From NCBI GenBank assembly GCA_036897485.1, contig JAYMTF010000150.1, positions 1 to 49,491 of the forward strand: a stretch of 49,491 nt of DNA. Direction: 5' to 3'. Every line of letters begins with the position of its first letter. Position 1 is the stretch's first letter. Positions 11,497-23,644 of the stretch are shown in pieces. A program made the position numbers and the translations under genes. The DNA comes from Pelargonium nanum. Lineage: Eukaryota; Streptophyta; Magnoliopsida; Geraniales; Geraniaceae. Below the pieces are notes generated by a model that made no database searches, was not told the origin of the DNA, and was given only the letters and a program-made list of their open reading frames with translations.

Positions 11497-12881
11497 ACAA
11501 AAAAAAATATTGATAAAAGTCACCAAAGCCTAAATTTTAAATTTCTTAATTTTTGTGTGTGTGTTCATGGTATTGGTTGGATGACAGTGATATGTATATT
11601 TATTATATTTCTCAACAATTTGGGTATCCTTACCAATTAAATTAGCTATTTCCAACCCTTTATTTTGTTTTTATAGACAATTTGCAATTAATAAATTAAT
11701 TAGATGTATGTTTTTGAAATAGGTTGGACCATACACTACTACTACCAGGTTGTTTTATTGTGACAATTTTTAGTTTTTTAAGAAACTTGGTTAATAATGA
11801 AGGTTCAGTGAATGAAGAAGAATGATGATGAGTTTAGAATGACGTCATCAGTGATGAATTATACGGTGGGCCCTGAATCAATAATTGTCACCAAAAGCAT
11901 ATTGGTTTTGTCTTCTTTGTTTCATGGGCCTTTCTCTGTTTAAGCTGTCTGGGCCTAAATGTATCTCCTCACTTGGGCTTCACAGGCCCATGTAGAAAGA
12001 TCCAACCCACATTTTTCTCCTGGGCCTAAAAATAAAATAATTGTCACTTTCATGTCATTATCACACAGTAGATGCACAGTAACACAAATAAATTTTGTTT
12101 CCACCTCTCTTCACAAGGAGTCGCAATCTTGATTCTACACGTCAATGACTCACCAATATATTCCTTTAATTATTGAAAATAATATGTTAATTTAAAAAAA
12201 ATCGTATTTTATAATGTATGTATAAAGTATTTTGTTGATTGGTTTGTTTCATGAAGATTCGGACCAATTAATAAAATATATACATAACATAAGAAAGTTG
12301 AGACTAGTAGACCAAATAATTGAAATTCATGTGACAATGCCACGTATCGATTAAACGTTGGTTTTGTTTTCGTCAATTCAATTCCATGTATATAGTTTAG
12401 AGGCCGACACCCAAATTGCATCTGACCATTCACTCATAGAGTTCTATTTTCAGAAATATTATTGATTTTTTTAGATGATTCTGGACATTTTCATGTAAAG
12501 TCTCATTCTATTTCTTTATTTTGATTTTTATTCACAAATGATAATTGGTGTAGTGTGTCTTGTCGATGGACCAGCTCATATTGGTCCAAGTGTAACGCAT
12601 TTGCATTGTTAATTACATGCAAAACAAGAAAGATTCTTTTGAAATTTGTCGTGTGAGATTATTTTAAATTTGGAACTGCTTATGGTATTTGTTTTCTTTG
12701 CTCAAATAATATTGCTACTGTTTGATGATTGATTAATATAATAATAAATTATGGTACTTTAAAACCTTGTTAGTTGTTATGTAATTACAATATTGCAGCA
12801 GGTTCATAGAATTTGAGTAGGAGTTTTTTAAATAAATAAAAAATCGATGGACACGTAATCATAAACTACATATACTGGTGA

Positions 12882-12964
12882 CACGTGTTTCCATCTCTGA
12901 CGACAACGGTACTGAGTAAATTCAACTATTTAAGTGCAGTAATTGAATCTGATTGGGGCACGTG
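12882..12964. promoter_or_regulatory. G-box pair upstream of SPS
   Basis: Two perfect CACGTG palindromes at 12882-12887 (GACACGTGTTT) and 12959-12964 (GGCACGTGTAC) lie about 0.9-1.0 kb before the SPS start and 72 bases apart core to core. ACACGTG and GCACGTGT are ABRE- or G-box-like. Function is inferred only from the motif. Confidence 0.4.
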
Positions 12965-13924
12965 TACGGAACACTCTTTACAATACACCTTGGCCAAAAG
13001 CGCAATTTATTTTCTGGTAGGGACCACTAAAAAGTGCGTCATGATTGGTACTTTCAAAATGTCAAAAGTGTAGACAATAGTCGTAAGGGTGTATTTATTA
13101 CGTTACAAATTAGATTAGCATATTATGGGAATAATTCCCTACACATTAAATGGGAAATGGTAATTACGATTTGTGGAGATGGTCACATAAACTGTATCAA
13201 TACTAGTCTAGTCGAAACTCTCAAAACAAACAAAAAGTAACGCACTTCAATGTGAATAAAAATGTTGTTTATGTTTTAAAAAAAACTTGAATTCAAATTC
13301 ATGCAAATTGATCGCGGAAAGTGAAAAACAACGAGCGCTAACATTCTCACAAACCACAACTTATAGACAAAGGCGGATTTAGAAATTTTGTCTTGTGGGG
13401 GCAAATAACATAAATGAAAATTTATTAAAGACCACGTCTTCTTCTTCAACGACGTCTACCAAGATGTTTATGGCATTAACAGAAAAATTGCAATGATAAC
13501 ATTCGTCAATAGCTTGAGCAATGACTCAATACTCATTAGTTTACGCTAGTATTTTCTCTGACTCAAAATAAGTGTTCAATCCTTTTTTTTTTTTTCTCAA
13601 AAAAATGTCTTTTTTTCCTAATTTTTAGGAAGTTCAATAGTAATTTTTGTAATAAATGAAAAAATAAATGAGTATTAGGAGTCGTCTGAGAGTATGAGCA
13701 GCAGAGACATAGTAGCGTGAAGATGTTGAAGACCCCAAACAGCTAAAAATGTTAACCGTTTTAAGGCACGAAACATTTATACAATAGGCTCCATTTTCCT
13801 CTCTCTCTCTCTCCCAACATTCACGGCTCTCTTCCCTGTGCTCTCTCTCTTATAATCTCTAGAACATTCTCCACCAAAATTTGCCCAGAAACAAGTAGAA
13901 AGCAAGCAGAGCAGAGCAGCTTCA

Positions 13925-16900
13925 ATGGCGGGAAACGACTGGGTGAACAGCTATTTGGAGGCGATTCTGGATGTGGGACCAGCACTCGACGACGTCAAGT
14001 CGTCTTTGCTGCTCAGGGAGAGAGGCCATTTCAGTCCCACCCGCTACTTCGTCGAGGAAGTTATCACCGGCTTCGATGAAACCGATCTCCACCGCTCCTG
14101 GGTCAAGGTACTCTCCACTTGTGCTTAATCATGATCCTTTACCATTGCATGTTGTTCGTTGATTCGATCGCTGAATTTTGCAGGCTGCAGCCACTAGGAG
14201 CCCGCAGGAGAGGAACACCAGATTGGAGAATATGTGTTGGAGGATTTGGAACTTGGCTCGCCAGAAGAAGCAGGTTACCAATCTCACTCTCTCTTTCTCG
14301 GTTTCTGCTTTGATTTGAATTATTAACTGTTTGATTCTGTATTTTTAGTGTTTGGTTATGTAGGAATTTCTGGTTACGGTGATTTCGAGCAGTAGTTCGC
14401 TGAATGAGTTGCCAGTTTATGTTTTTCATTTGTTGCGAATTGGAATTTTGGATTAAAAAATTTTGAACTCAATTTTGCTAGCAACTGAGTGTTGTAGGAC
14501 GAAATTGAAATGGCTGTACTGGATGATGACTATTTATTTTTGTTTCTGTAAATTATGGCTGATAAAAAACTGGGCTGGGCACCTCAGCTTCAATTGGAAT
14601 CCCAAACATCCCCTTTGATTTGCTGTGATTTTTCTGGAATTCAAATTTAAGCCAATGTATCATTTTGCAATTTGGTTTTTGTATACTTGGCGATATTTGT
14701 TCTTCATAAATATTTACACTTAAGTTGTCGGTTGGATATGAATATCCGTCATTTGGAAAGTAGGTGAGCAATGCCAAAGGTGGATCGTTTGTTACAAATG
14801 TTTAATTTTCAAATTCTAATTAAGCTGTGTTTGAATCGTTAGGATGAGGCATCATGTTTTGGTATGTGCTTTAACTTTTAAGAGTTCTATGGATAATCTG
14901 CAGATTGTTTATTACCATCTTTCTGTATGTAGCTTGAGGGGGAAGAAGCCCAGAGGGTGGCTAAACGCCGCCTTGAGCGTGAAAGAGGCCGTAGAGAAGC
15001 AACTGCTGATATGTCTGAAGACTTATCAGAGGGAGAGAAAGGGGATACAGTCAGTGACATTTCAGCCCATGGTGACAGCAATAAAGGGAGACTGCCAAGA
15101 ATCAATTCTGTTGATGCTATGGAGACATGGGCTAGTCAACAGAAGGGAAAGAAGCTGTACATTGTATTGATAAGGCATGAACTGAGCTTCATTGCTCTGC
15201 TTTTTGAACATAACAAAGAGAACTGTGAAAAAAATTGGGCTGTTTTTTAACATTTCGAAAGTGTTGCTTCTTATCCTCTTTCCTTTTATATCAGCAAAAA
15301 ATTTCTTTAAAGTTTTAACAGGCATATTTGTCGTTTTTAATGTATTGTTAATGTTATTTAATATATTTTGATTGTAAGTGCCCCTATATGCTTGTACTTA
15401 GGCTTTTTGAAAAATAACTGTAGCATTCGTGCTAGATAACATATCAATAAGTAATGGTCTGTAGATCTGTGTTTCTAAGACTTGAGGGAAGCATCTTTAC
15501 ATTTTCTAAACACCTTTTCTGCTGAACAGTAACTTGTAAGGCAAAAAGCATATCCTGATGATGATTTTGCCGATATCTATTTCCTAATGTTAGGGTGTAC
15601 AGAATTTGATCTGTATGTTGTGCATGGCGGTCTTCACTCCCTTTTTAACAGTTAGTATCCTTGCAGCTTACATGGTCTGATACGGGGTGAAAATATGGAG
15701 CTTGGTCGCGATTCTGATACTGGTGGACAGGTAAATTTAAGTTGTGGACTTGTTATTTGGCATTTATCTTGTGATGTAACACCCAACTTTTGGCCATTTA
15801 TACATTCATTAAACTTTTGTCTATTTTCTTATAGTGACCTTAAGAGTAGGGTTCTTGTTATTATTTAGGTTAAGTACGTTGTGGAACTTGCAAGAGCTTT
15901 GGGCTCAATGCCAGGAGTGTATCGGGTGGATTTGCTGACCAGACAAGTCTCATCACCAGATGTGGATTGGAGTTATGGTGAACCTACAGAAATGCTGACT
16001 CCATTTAACTCAGAAGGTTTTGAGGAAGAGACTGGGGAAAGCAGTGGTTCTTATATTGTCCGTATACCATTCGGACCAAAAGATAAATATGTTCCAAAAG
16101 AACTGTTGTGGCCTCACATCCCTGAATTTGTTGATGGCGCACTTACTCACATTATACAGATGTCCAAAGTTCTGGGCGAGCAAATTGGTGGCGGACGACC
16201 AGTCTGGCCTGTCGCCATCCATGGACATTATGCAGATGCAGGCGATTCTGCTGCCCTTCTATCTGGTGCTTTGAATGTGCCAATGCTTTTTACTGGACAT
16301 TCACTGGGGCGAGATAAATTGGAACAACTTTTGAAACAAGGCCGACAATCAAGGGATGAAATAAACACGACATACAAGATAATGCGCCGGATTGAAGCTG
16401 AGGAGAAATCCCTTGATTCATCTGAAATAGTGATAACTAGTACCAGACAGGAAATAGAGGAGCAATGGCGTCTGTATGATGGTTTTGATCCAATACTGGA
16501 GCGTAAATTACGAGCAAGGATCAGGCGAAATGTTAGCTGTTATGGCAGGTTCATGCCTCGCATGGTTGTAAGTATTGGACAGTTCTGATAGTTTTCAAAT
16601 AGTTCCTTTATATATATGCTGGAGCTGGGTGGGTTTTAATTGGTTGCTGCTTTATTAAATTAGATTAAAAAAGGCTTCGTATTAGTAATTAGTTGATATT
16701 TAAGATTATCTCATTAACTACATCATCTGATGCTTTAACATTTTGCAGATAATTCCTCCTGGAATGGAGTTCCATCATATTGTTCCACATGATGGTGATA
16801 TGGATGGTGAAGCAGAAGGAAATGAGGATCATAATGCTTCTCCAGATCCTCATATTTGGTCTGAGGTTGCAACTTTTCCCTACTATGTGTTACTTCAATG

Positions 16901-19900
16901 CATTCTAGATTGATAGCCGTTATCCAATACTTGAAAACATTATGTTTCGGGTGAAGATTATATTTACACTCATTATTCAAACTTGCAGTGCAAATTTGGA
17001 GCTGACACTAATCCTCTACTTGTAATCTGCAGATAATGCGCTTCTTCACCAACCCACGCAAGCCTATGATACTTGCTCTTGCCAGGCCAGACCCCAAGAA
17101 GAATATCACAACTTTGGTAAAAGCATTTGGAGAATGTCGCCCATTAAGAGAACTTGCTAACCTTGTAAGTTTAAACCGCAAATGACCCTTGTTTGGTGAA
17201 GTTGGACCTGATTTTGTTTTTTAATTAATTCTATCTGTTTCTATAAGTGGTTTCTTTCATTCCATATTTTTTGCAGACTCTTATTATGGGTAACCGCGAT
17301 GGGATTGATGAAATGTCAAGCACAAATGCTAGCGTTCTTCTTTCAGTTATTAAGCTTATTGACAAATATGATCTGTATGGTCAAGTGGCATACCCCAAAC
17401 ACCATAAGCAGTCTGATGTTCCTGATATATATCGTCTAGCAGCAAAGACAAAGGTACCCTACTAATTGATAGATTAGATTAAAGTTAAATGCCATTTGAT
17501 AATTTGAGCTAGGCAAATAACCAATCAATTGTCCTTCTAATATTTTGTATGAGATACATTGTCTTTTCCATAGCATCAGAGCCCTAACAACTAGTTTTGA
17601 AATAATTTTTTTATGAAAATGATTGTGGTGTTGTAGTTTGAATCAGTTTATTATGAAGATCATGACTATCTGGCAAGTGTCATAACACTGGAAATATTAT
17701 TACTCTTGTCAGTCCATATTAATGTGAAGCTTACATAGTATTCCCTTTTATTATGATAAGGTATGTGACTGTTGTGTTATGCAACTAGTACATAACTATC
17801 CATCTATGGATTTGAAGAATTTGGTTCTGATACTGTAGACCACAGCGACCACTTATTCTCTTGCTCTATCTCTGCTTATGTTTTTTTTCGCCATATTTAT
17901 TGTATCTGCTGTAATTGCTATTAGATATCTGATTCTGCTACCTTTTTTGCAGGGTGTTTTCATAAATCCTGCTTTCATCGAGCCATTTGGCCTTACTTTA
18001 ATTGAGGTGCCGTAACTTTAATTCTCAAAGGTTAAATTTAGTTAAATTTTAAGTTCTAAACAAAGTTTTGTTTTTTCTTTTCAACAGGCGGCGGCTTATG
18101 GTTTACCTATGGTTGCCACCAAAAATGGAGGCCCTGTTGATATACATCGGGTATGGCCATTCATAATACTTTTGATGAAAGGATTTTTTTGGACTAACTT
18201 TTTCCGTTAGTCTTGGCTAATTAGATTTTTTTTGCAGGTACTTGACAACGGTCTTCTTATTGATCCTCATGATCAGCAATCAATTGCAGATGCTCTTCTG
18301 AAGCTTGTTGCAGACAAGCACCTTTGGTCAAAATGTCGCCAGAATGGCTTAAAGAATATTCACCTATATTCATGGCCAGAGCATTGCAAGACGTACCTAT
18401 CTCGAATAGCCAGTTGTAAGCCAAGACATCCACAATGGCAAAGAAATGATGATGGAAATGACAGTGAAGAGTCAGAATCACCAGGCGATTCTTTGAGAGA
18501 TATACAAGATATATCCTTAAACCTAAAATTTTCAATGGATGGAGATAAGAATGAAGCTGGTGGGAAACATGGTTCTTCAACATCTGAAGAAAATGCTTCT
18601 GATAAAAAGAATAAATTGGAAAGTGCTGTTTTGGCTTGGTCAAAGGGCATGATAAAAGATTCACGGAAGTCTGGATTGACAGAGAAAACAGACCTGCATA
18701 CCTCTGGTAAGTTTCCACCAGTCAGGAGGAGGAAACATATTCTTGTCATTGCTGTAGATTGTGATAGCACTACCGATCTTCTTGAGAACATTAGAAAGAT
18801 TTTTGAGGCTGTGGAGAAGGAGAGAACTGAAGGCTCTATAGGGTTCATATTGTCAACATCCCTGACCATATCCGAGATTCGTTCATTTTTGGTCTCTGGA
18901 GGTTTGAGCCCTAGTGATTTTGATGCTTTTATCTGTAACAGTGGCAGTGATCTCTACTATCCATCCCTTAATCCAGAGGATGGTGCCTTTGTGGTTGACT
19001 TTTATTACCACTCCCACATCGAATACCGTTGGGGTGGAGAGGGGTTGAGGAAGACTTTGGTTCGGTGGGCATCTTCAATTACAGATAAAAAGTCTGGGAA
19101 TGACGAGAAGATTGTTAGTGTAGCCGAACAACTTTCAACTGACTACTGCTATGCCTTTAAAGTTGAAAAGTCAGGAGTGGTAATTTTTTTCTAACTCTGA
19201 CCAAATTTCTTTTGAAAGGGCTGATATATATACATAATACATACACATATTATCTTCCTCAAATTTTGGGACAGTCTGATCGAGCATTTATCACTTATAG
19301 ATTCTTGATTCTCACATATAAAGGGTATATAGTGTAGTTGGGTTTAAATAATGAAATTGAAAATTAATTTATTTCTTATTATTCTGACTTGCAGATTCCT
19401 CCAGTGAAGGAGCTACAGAAGTTGATGAGATTTCACGCTCTTCGTTGCCATGTTATTTATTGTCAAAATGGGGCCAGGGTGAATGTAATTCCAGTGTCGG
19501 CATCTCGTTACCAAGCCCTAAGGTGTGTTTCTTTTGGTGTCTTATTAGTTGGGTAATGATTTCAAAACTGAGATGTTTTCTTATTGACTTGTTGAGAATG
19601 ATTCTAATCTAGCTCTATCTATTGGCCTCACTTTTGTCAGTTTTGTGTTAGTTAAACCCCATAAGTTGACTTGGTGCCTTTGCAAATCAGATCTGTGGTT
19701 GTATATCAGTAGAACTCAATAACAGTAAATTAGTTACTTTTATGCTCAATTTGTCATAGATAGTTATTTATCTAAATCAATTGACCAGGGTGTTTTGTTA
19801 ACTCCCATACAACGTGACAGAGAATCAGTTTCTTGTTCTGATTGTCACTAGTCATATTGGGAGAGTACATATGTGCCTGTATCATTTTAAACTCCTTGTA

Positions 19901-20315
19901 ATGATTCAATCAGAACCAAAAGGAGAAGATGTCGTTGAATTAAATCCTTAGTTTTCTCCATCCTATTTACCTTTGCCTAATAGACTGTATTCACAAACGT
20001 TACCAAAAATGATGATCTAACCGAATGCTTGTCAGGTATCTTTATGTTCGGTGGGGCGTAGACTTGTCAAAAATGGTGGTTTTTGTTGGAGAATGTGGAG
20101 ACACTGACTACGAAGGATTACTGAGTGGGGTACACAAAACTATAATATTGAAGGGAGTTTGTAGCAGCTCGAGCAATCAACTCCATGCCAACAGAAACTA
20201 CCCTCTTTCGGATGTTGTGCCATTTGACGGCCCTAACATTGTTCAGACCACCGAAGATTGCAGCTCCTCCGATGTCAGAGCCGCTTTGCAGGAATCTGGA
20301 ATCCTCAAGGGTTAG
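13925..20315 (+). CDS. SPS1: Sucrose-phosphate synthase, family A (spliced, 13 exons)
   Basis: Cytosolic enzyme making sucrose 6-phosphate from UDP-glucose and fructose 6-phosphate, the committed step of sucrose synthesis. Exons: 13925-14107, 14184-14273, 14933-15174, 15667-15730, 15869-16567, 16749-16865, 17033-17164, 17277-17453, 17953-18006, 18088-18150, 18238-19179, 19395-19522, 20036-20315, giving 1056 residues (AtSPS1F 1043). The N terminus [18 protein letters not shown] is diagnostic of family A. The GT4 part has [40 protein letters not shown] and the EX7E motif EPFGLTLIE (E578, E586). The C-terminal region is SPP-like (HAD fold). The three regulatory serines known from spinach (158, 229, 424) align at S150 (LPRINS), S221 (RQVSS) and S416 (NVSCYGR), all with the same offset of eight. 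Intron 3 begins with GC. Confidence 0.96.
15175..15666 (+). other. GC-AG intron of SPS
   Basis: Exon 3 must end ...TTG ATA AG and exon 4 begin C TTA CAT GGT to give the invariant [19 protein letters not shown]. The bases after AAG are GCATGA, so the donor is GC; the acceptor is a normal TTGCAG. The nearest GT (15163) would delete conserved residues and shift the frame. Confidence 0.85.
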
Positions 20316-21671
20316 TAACTTAGCGTAATGCCTTTAAATACTTGGAGAAGTTGTCTATCTGCCAGTCTTTTATGTTTGTCATAAATCTCCAACTTCCTCA
20401 AAACAATATTCTTGCTGTATCCGATCTCTGAGACTGCTTGATCGCGGAAGGGTCCTTTAAGATCATCAGTATTCCATTACTGCACTTTTGCTCTCCACAA
20501 AGATACAACTATGTAATTAACTGTATCTTTTGAGAGTCGGTGCTTCGTGTTGGAACAGAGAGATAATGTCGAAAAATAGATATACATATATATTTTCAAT
20601 AGCAGGAAAAATGTATTTTCAAGTATGTTTTGAATTATTTGGAACTATTATACTGGATTTCATGTCCGTACCAACCAGATATGGTAAACTGTATATATAT
20701 GAGAGTGTGAAAATGATTAATATTTTTGTTGGACTTTATGGAACATGACTTGCATTGCAATCAAAAAGCTGCAGCAGGCTCAAGATTAATTTTGTGATCC
20801 AAGAAAGCATCGAGGCCAAAAATATTTATAGGGCACTTAAAAAGATGCATGGCACTAATTAAATCAAGAAATGCATATTTATATATGGTGTGTCATTGCG
20901 GAAATAAGAAGAGAGTACCTGTTGGGATTAGAGTTTAGTCAATTCCCAATAGCACATGCTGCTTCACCTTACTCTAAATTAGGGCACTTACATGTGAATC
21001 TCCATTACTCCAAATAAATAAATAACTAAGTTATTCCAATATAGACTAAGATATTTGGAAATAGAGTTTGACGGACTCGGTTACACAACTTAGGTTGTAA
21101 TACTCCACGGTAGTGGCGCAGCTGGCTACACATGTTGCATGAGTGAGAAGAGCGATTCCGTTCGATCCCTGCTTAACATACTCCTAGGAAGAGTAATGAG
21201 CTTTAACAATGACTTACCGTCAAATGGAGATTGGTATGATTGATTGTGTTAAAACGGATTAAAGGTGTCAACGCGAGTTTACGAGTCCTCTTGAAATCCC
21301 ATGGTTTAGAATGGAAAAAAAAAATTGTACTGTAACGCATCAAATCATTTAAAATTTGATATCATAGTACACATTTTTTCACCTAGTTACTTCCAAATCA
21401 CTTTCTTTATGTATCCACGTGAGATAACTAAAGAATAGCATTTTAAGGTCAAAATATTGATAAAAAATACAGAAGATCAAAGGTCAAAAGACTTCAAAAA
21501 CTAAATTGAATACTCAAATTATGAAAGTTGTCAAAACGTAACTTTTCAACTTGTTAGCACACTACCTATGACCCTCTTCTCTTCTCTGTCTCTTGCACCT
21601 CACTCTCACACCTGAAAATGAATATAAGATCATAGAAACTACATTTCTAGAACCAATTTTCAGAGCCAGCC
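20316..21671. other. SPS 3' UTR and promoter of the first GT47 gene
   Basis: AT-rich, no supported gene. The first ~400 bases are likely SPS 3' UTR and downstream sequence. It contains a SINE at 21105-21324 (separate entry). The region just before 21672 should be the promoter and leader of the first glycosyltransferase; it is pyrimidine-rich around 21570-21612. Confidence 0.5.
21105..21324 (+). mobile_element. tRNA-derived SINE
   Basis: About 220 bases with the layout of a plant SINE: a pol III A-box-like TAGTGGCGCAGCTGG at 21111-21125, a B-box-like GTTCGATCCC at 21160-21169, an unrelated body and a terminal run of ten A at 21315-21324. The interval between the boxes (about 35 bases) fits a tRNA head. 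A short TTGTA is found both just upstream (21094-21098) and right after the A run, a weak trace of a target-site duplication. The body resembles the second SINE at 30013-30165 (shared AGTRATGAG..TTAAC region). Confidence 0.65.
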
Positions 21672-23644
21672 ATGGCAGATTTCAGCTGCCACACACCATT
21701 TTTGCTCCTCCCAGCTTTCCTTCTTGTGTTCCTCGTCTTCTTTATCATCGACCCTTTGAAGTTAAATGATCAACACCACCATCTCACTCTACTCTCTTCT
21801 TCTATGGTCTCTTTCATGAATCTAAGAAACTACACCACCTATCACACAGCCTCATCACCTTCTCCACAAATTTTTCTTCATCATGGATATTCTTCTTTGT
21901 ACAAAAGCACTAATGTTACCAATCATCACCACAACATGAACAAGCCTACTATTGCTACTACTAACACCACCATTAAAGTAAGTCATATATTACATGTTAA
22001 CTTGTGATTCATTGCTTCAATTTTAGTCATTTCCTTATTTGTGATTTTTTCTTTCTTTGCAGAAGTTGAAGACTAGTTTGGAGAGGATTGAAGATGATTT
22101 AGCCCGATCACGGGCTAAGATTCGCCGAGCAGTCCAATTGCGTACTTACATTTCGGACAAGAAAGAGCTCTTCGTCCCTAGAGGCTCCATTTATAGAAAT
22201 CCATATGCTTTTCACCAGTAAGTATTATGTAAAGAACTTTGGTTCTTGTTGTCAAGAATTTCAGCCAAATTTTTAGTTGAGACTCAGTTATGTACATTTC
22301 TCCTATCCGTCTCATCTTTCTTTACATTGGGTTTTTTATCGCACTCTCTGAGTAACTGATCTATAAAACAAGTCTTTCGGGAGTAAAAACCCTCTAATGC
22401 CTAAGTTAGATTCTACTTTATGACAATAGTCAATTCTATAGGAATTTGTGCTTACAATCGCTTTCATAAACTAGTGTTGATGTGACTTTAATGTTGAAAA
22501 TGATTAGGAGTCACATTGAGATGGTGAAGAAAATGAAGATATGGACGTATAGGGAAGGCGAAAAACCTATAGTGCATCTCGGGCCAGTGAATGATATATA
22601 CGCAATAGAAGGACAGGTGATTGACGAGCTGGATTTGAGTAATAGCCCCTTCAGCGCCGCCCGTCCGGAAGACGCGCACGTTTTTTTCATGCCGTTCAGC
22701 GTGGCTAACGTTATTCACTTCGTCTACGGATATAAACTCAGCAAAAAGGACTACCTACGGGACCGCCTCCACCGCATCGCCTTGGACTATGTCAGCGTCG
22801 TCGCCAACAAACACCCCTACTGGAACAGAAGCGCCGGCGCCGACCATTTCATGGTTTCTTGCCACGACTGGGTATATACATATATATATAATATTGGCTC
22901 AGACTGATCTCAGCCAATAAATATGACCAATAAAGTGATGTCACCTCATCAATTAACACGCAATTTTTTGTATGTTTTCAGGCACCAGATGTATCTGATG
23001 TGAATCCTGAGCTGTTCAAGAACTTGATACGGGTCCTATGCAACGCCAATACCTCGGAAGGCTTCCATCCTGGGAGAGACGTGGCATTGCCAGAAATAAA
23101 ACTAACTCGTGGGACGCTCGGTCCTCCAAACCTTAGCCAACCGGCGAGCAAACGCTCGCTCCTGGCCTTCTTCGCCGGCGCACCGCACGGCTACATCCGT
23201 AAAGTCCTGCTGGGACATTGGCAGAACAAGGACAGCGAGGTCCTGGTCCACCAGCGCCTGCCCCAGGGCCTAAACTACACCGAATTCATGGGCAAGAGCA
23301 AGTTTTGCTTGTGTCCCAGCGGTTTCGAGGTGGCTAGTCCTAGAGTCACCGAAGCTATTTACGCCGGCTGCGTCCCGGTTTTGATTTCCGACAACTACTC
23401 GTTACCGTTCAGTGACGTCCTGGACTGGAGCCAGTTTTCGATACACATTCCGGTGGCGAAGATACCGGAGATCAAGACGATCTTGAAGGCGGTGCCGGAG
23501 ACGGAGTACCTGAGATTGCAGAGCAAAGTGATGAGAGTGAAGAGGCATTTTGTGATGAACCGTCCGGCGAAGCCGTTTGATGTGATGCACATGGTGCTAC
23601 ACTCGGTTTGGCTTAGACGGCTCAATTTCAAGCTGCCCAGTTGA
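21672..23644 (+). CDS. GT47 exostosin-type glycosyltransferase, copy 1 (4 exons)
   Basis: Golgi type II glycosyltransferase of family GT47 (Arabidopsis At3g42180/At5g25310-like; acceptor unknown). Exons: 21672-21977, 22063-22217, 22508-22871, 22982-23644, giving 495 residues. Residues about 9-30 form the single membrane anchor, followed by a Ser/Thr/Asn/His-rich stem (about 31-102). The catalytic part begins with [19 protein letters not shown], then [58 protein letters not shown] and the exostosin core [14 protein letters not shown] followed by [11 protein letters not shown]. It ends [13 protein letters not shown]. It is the most diverged of the three copies (VIDELDLSN where the others have FIDEMESGK). 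The last two exons are clearly GC-richer than their surroundings. Confidence 0.9.

Larger units (their letters stand above)
11240..13860. other. Divergent intergenic region between the kinase and SPS
   Basis: About 2.6 kb of AT-rich DNA separates the two head-to-head genes. It holds no supported gene. It contains four CACGTG sites (listed separately), a poly(T) run at 13579-13594, and at about 13370-13430 a short remnant (GGCGGATTTAGAAATTTTG followed by a GGGGGCAAAT stretch) that resembles the end of hAT-like MITEs common in plants. A CT-rich tract (13799-13815) marks the start of the SPS leader. Confidence 0.6.

Noticed and set aside
18257-18869. Two long minus-strand open frames
   Set aside because: Shadows of the large SPS exon 11 in the antisense frames.
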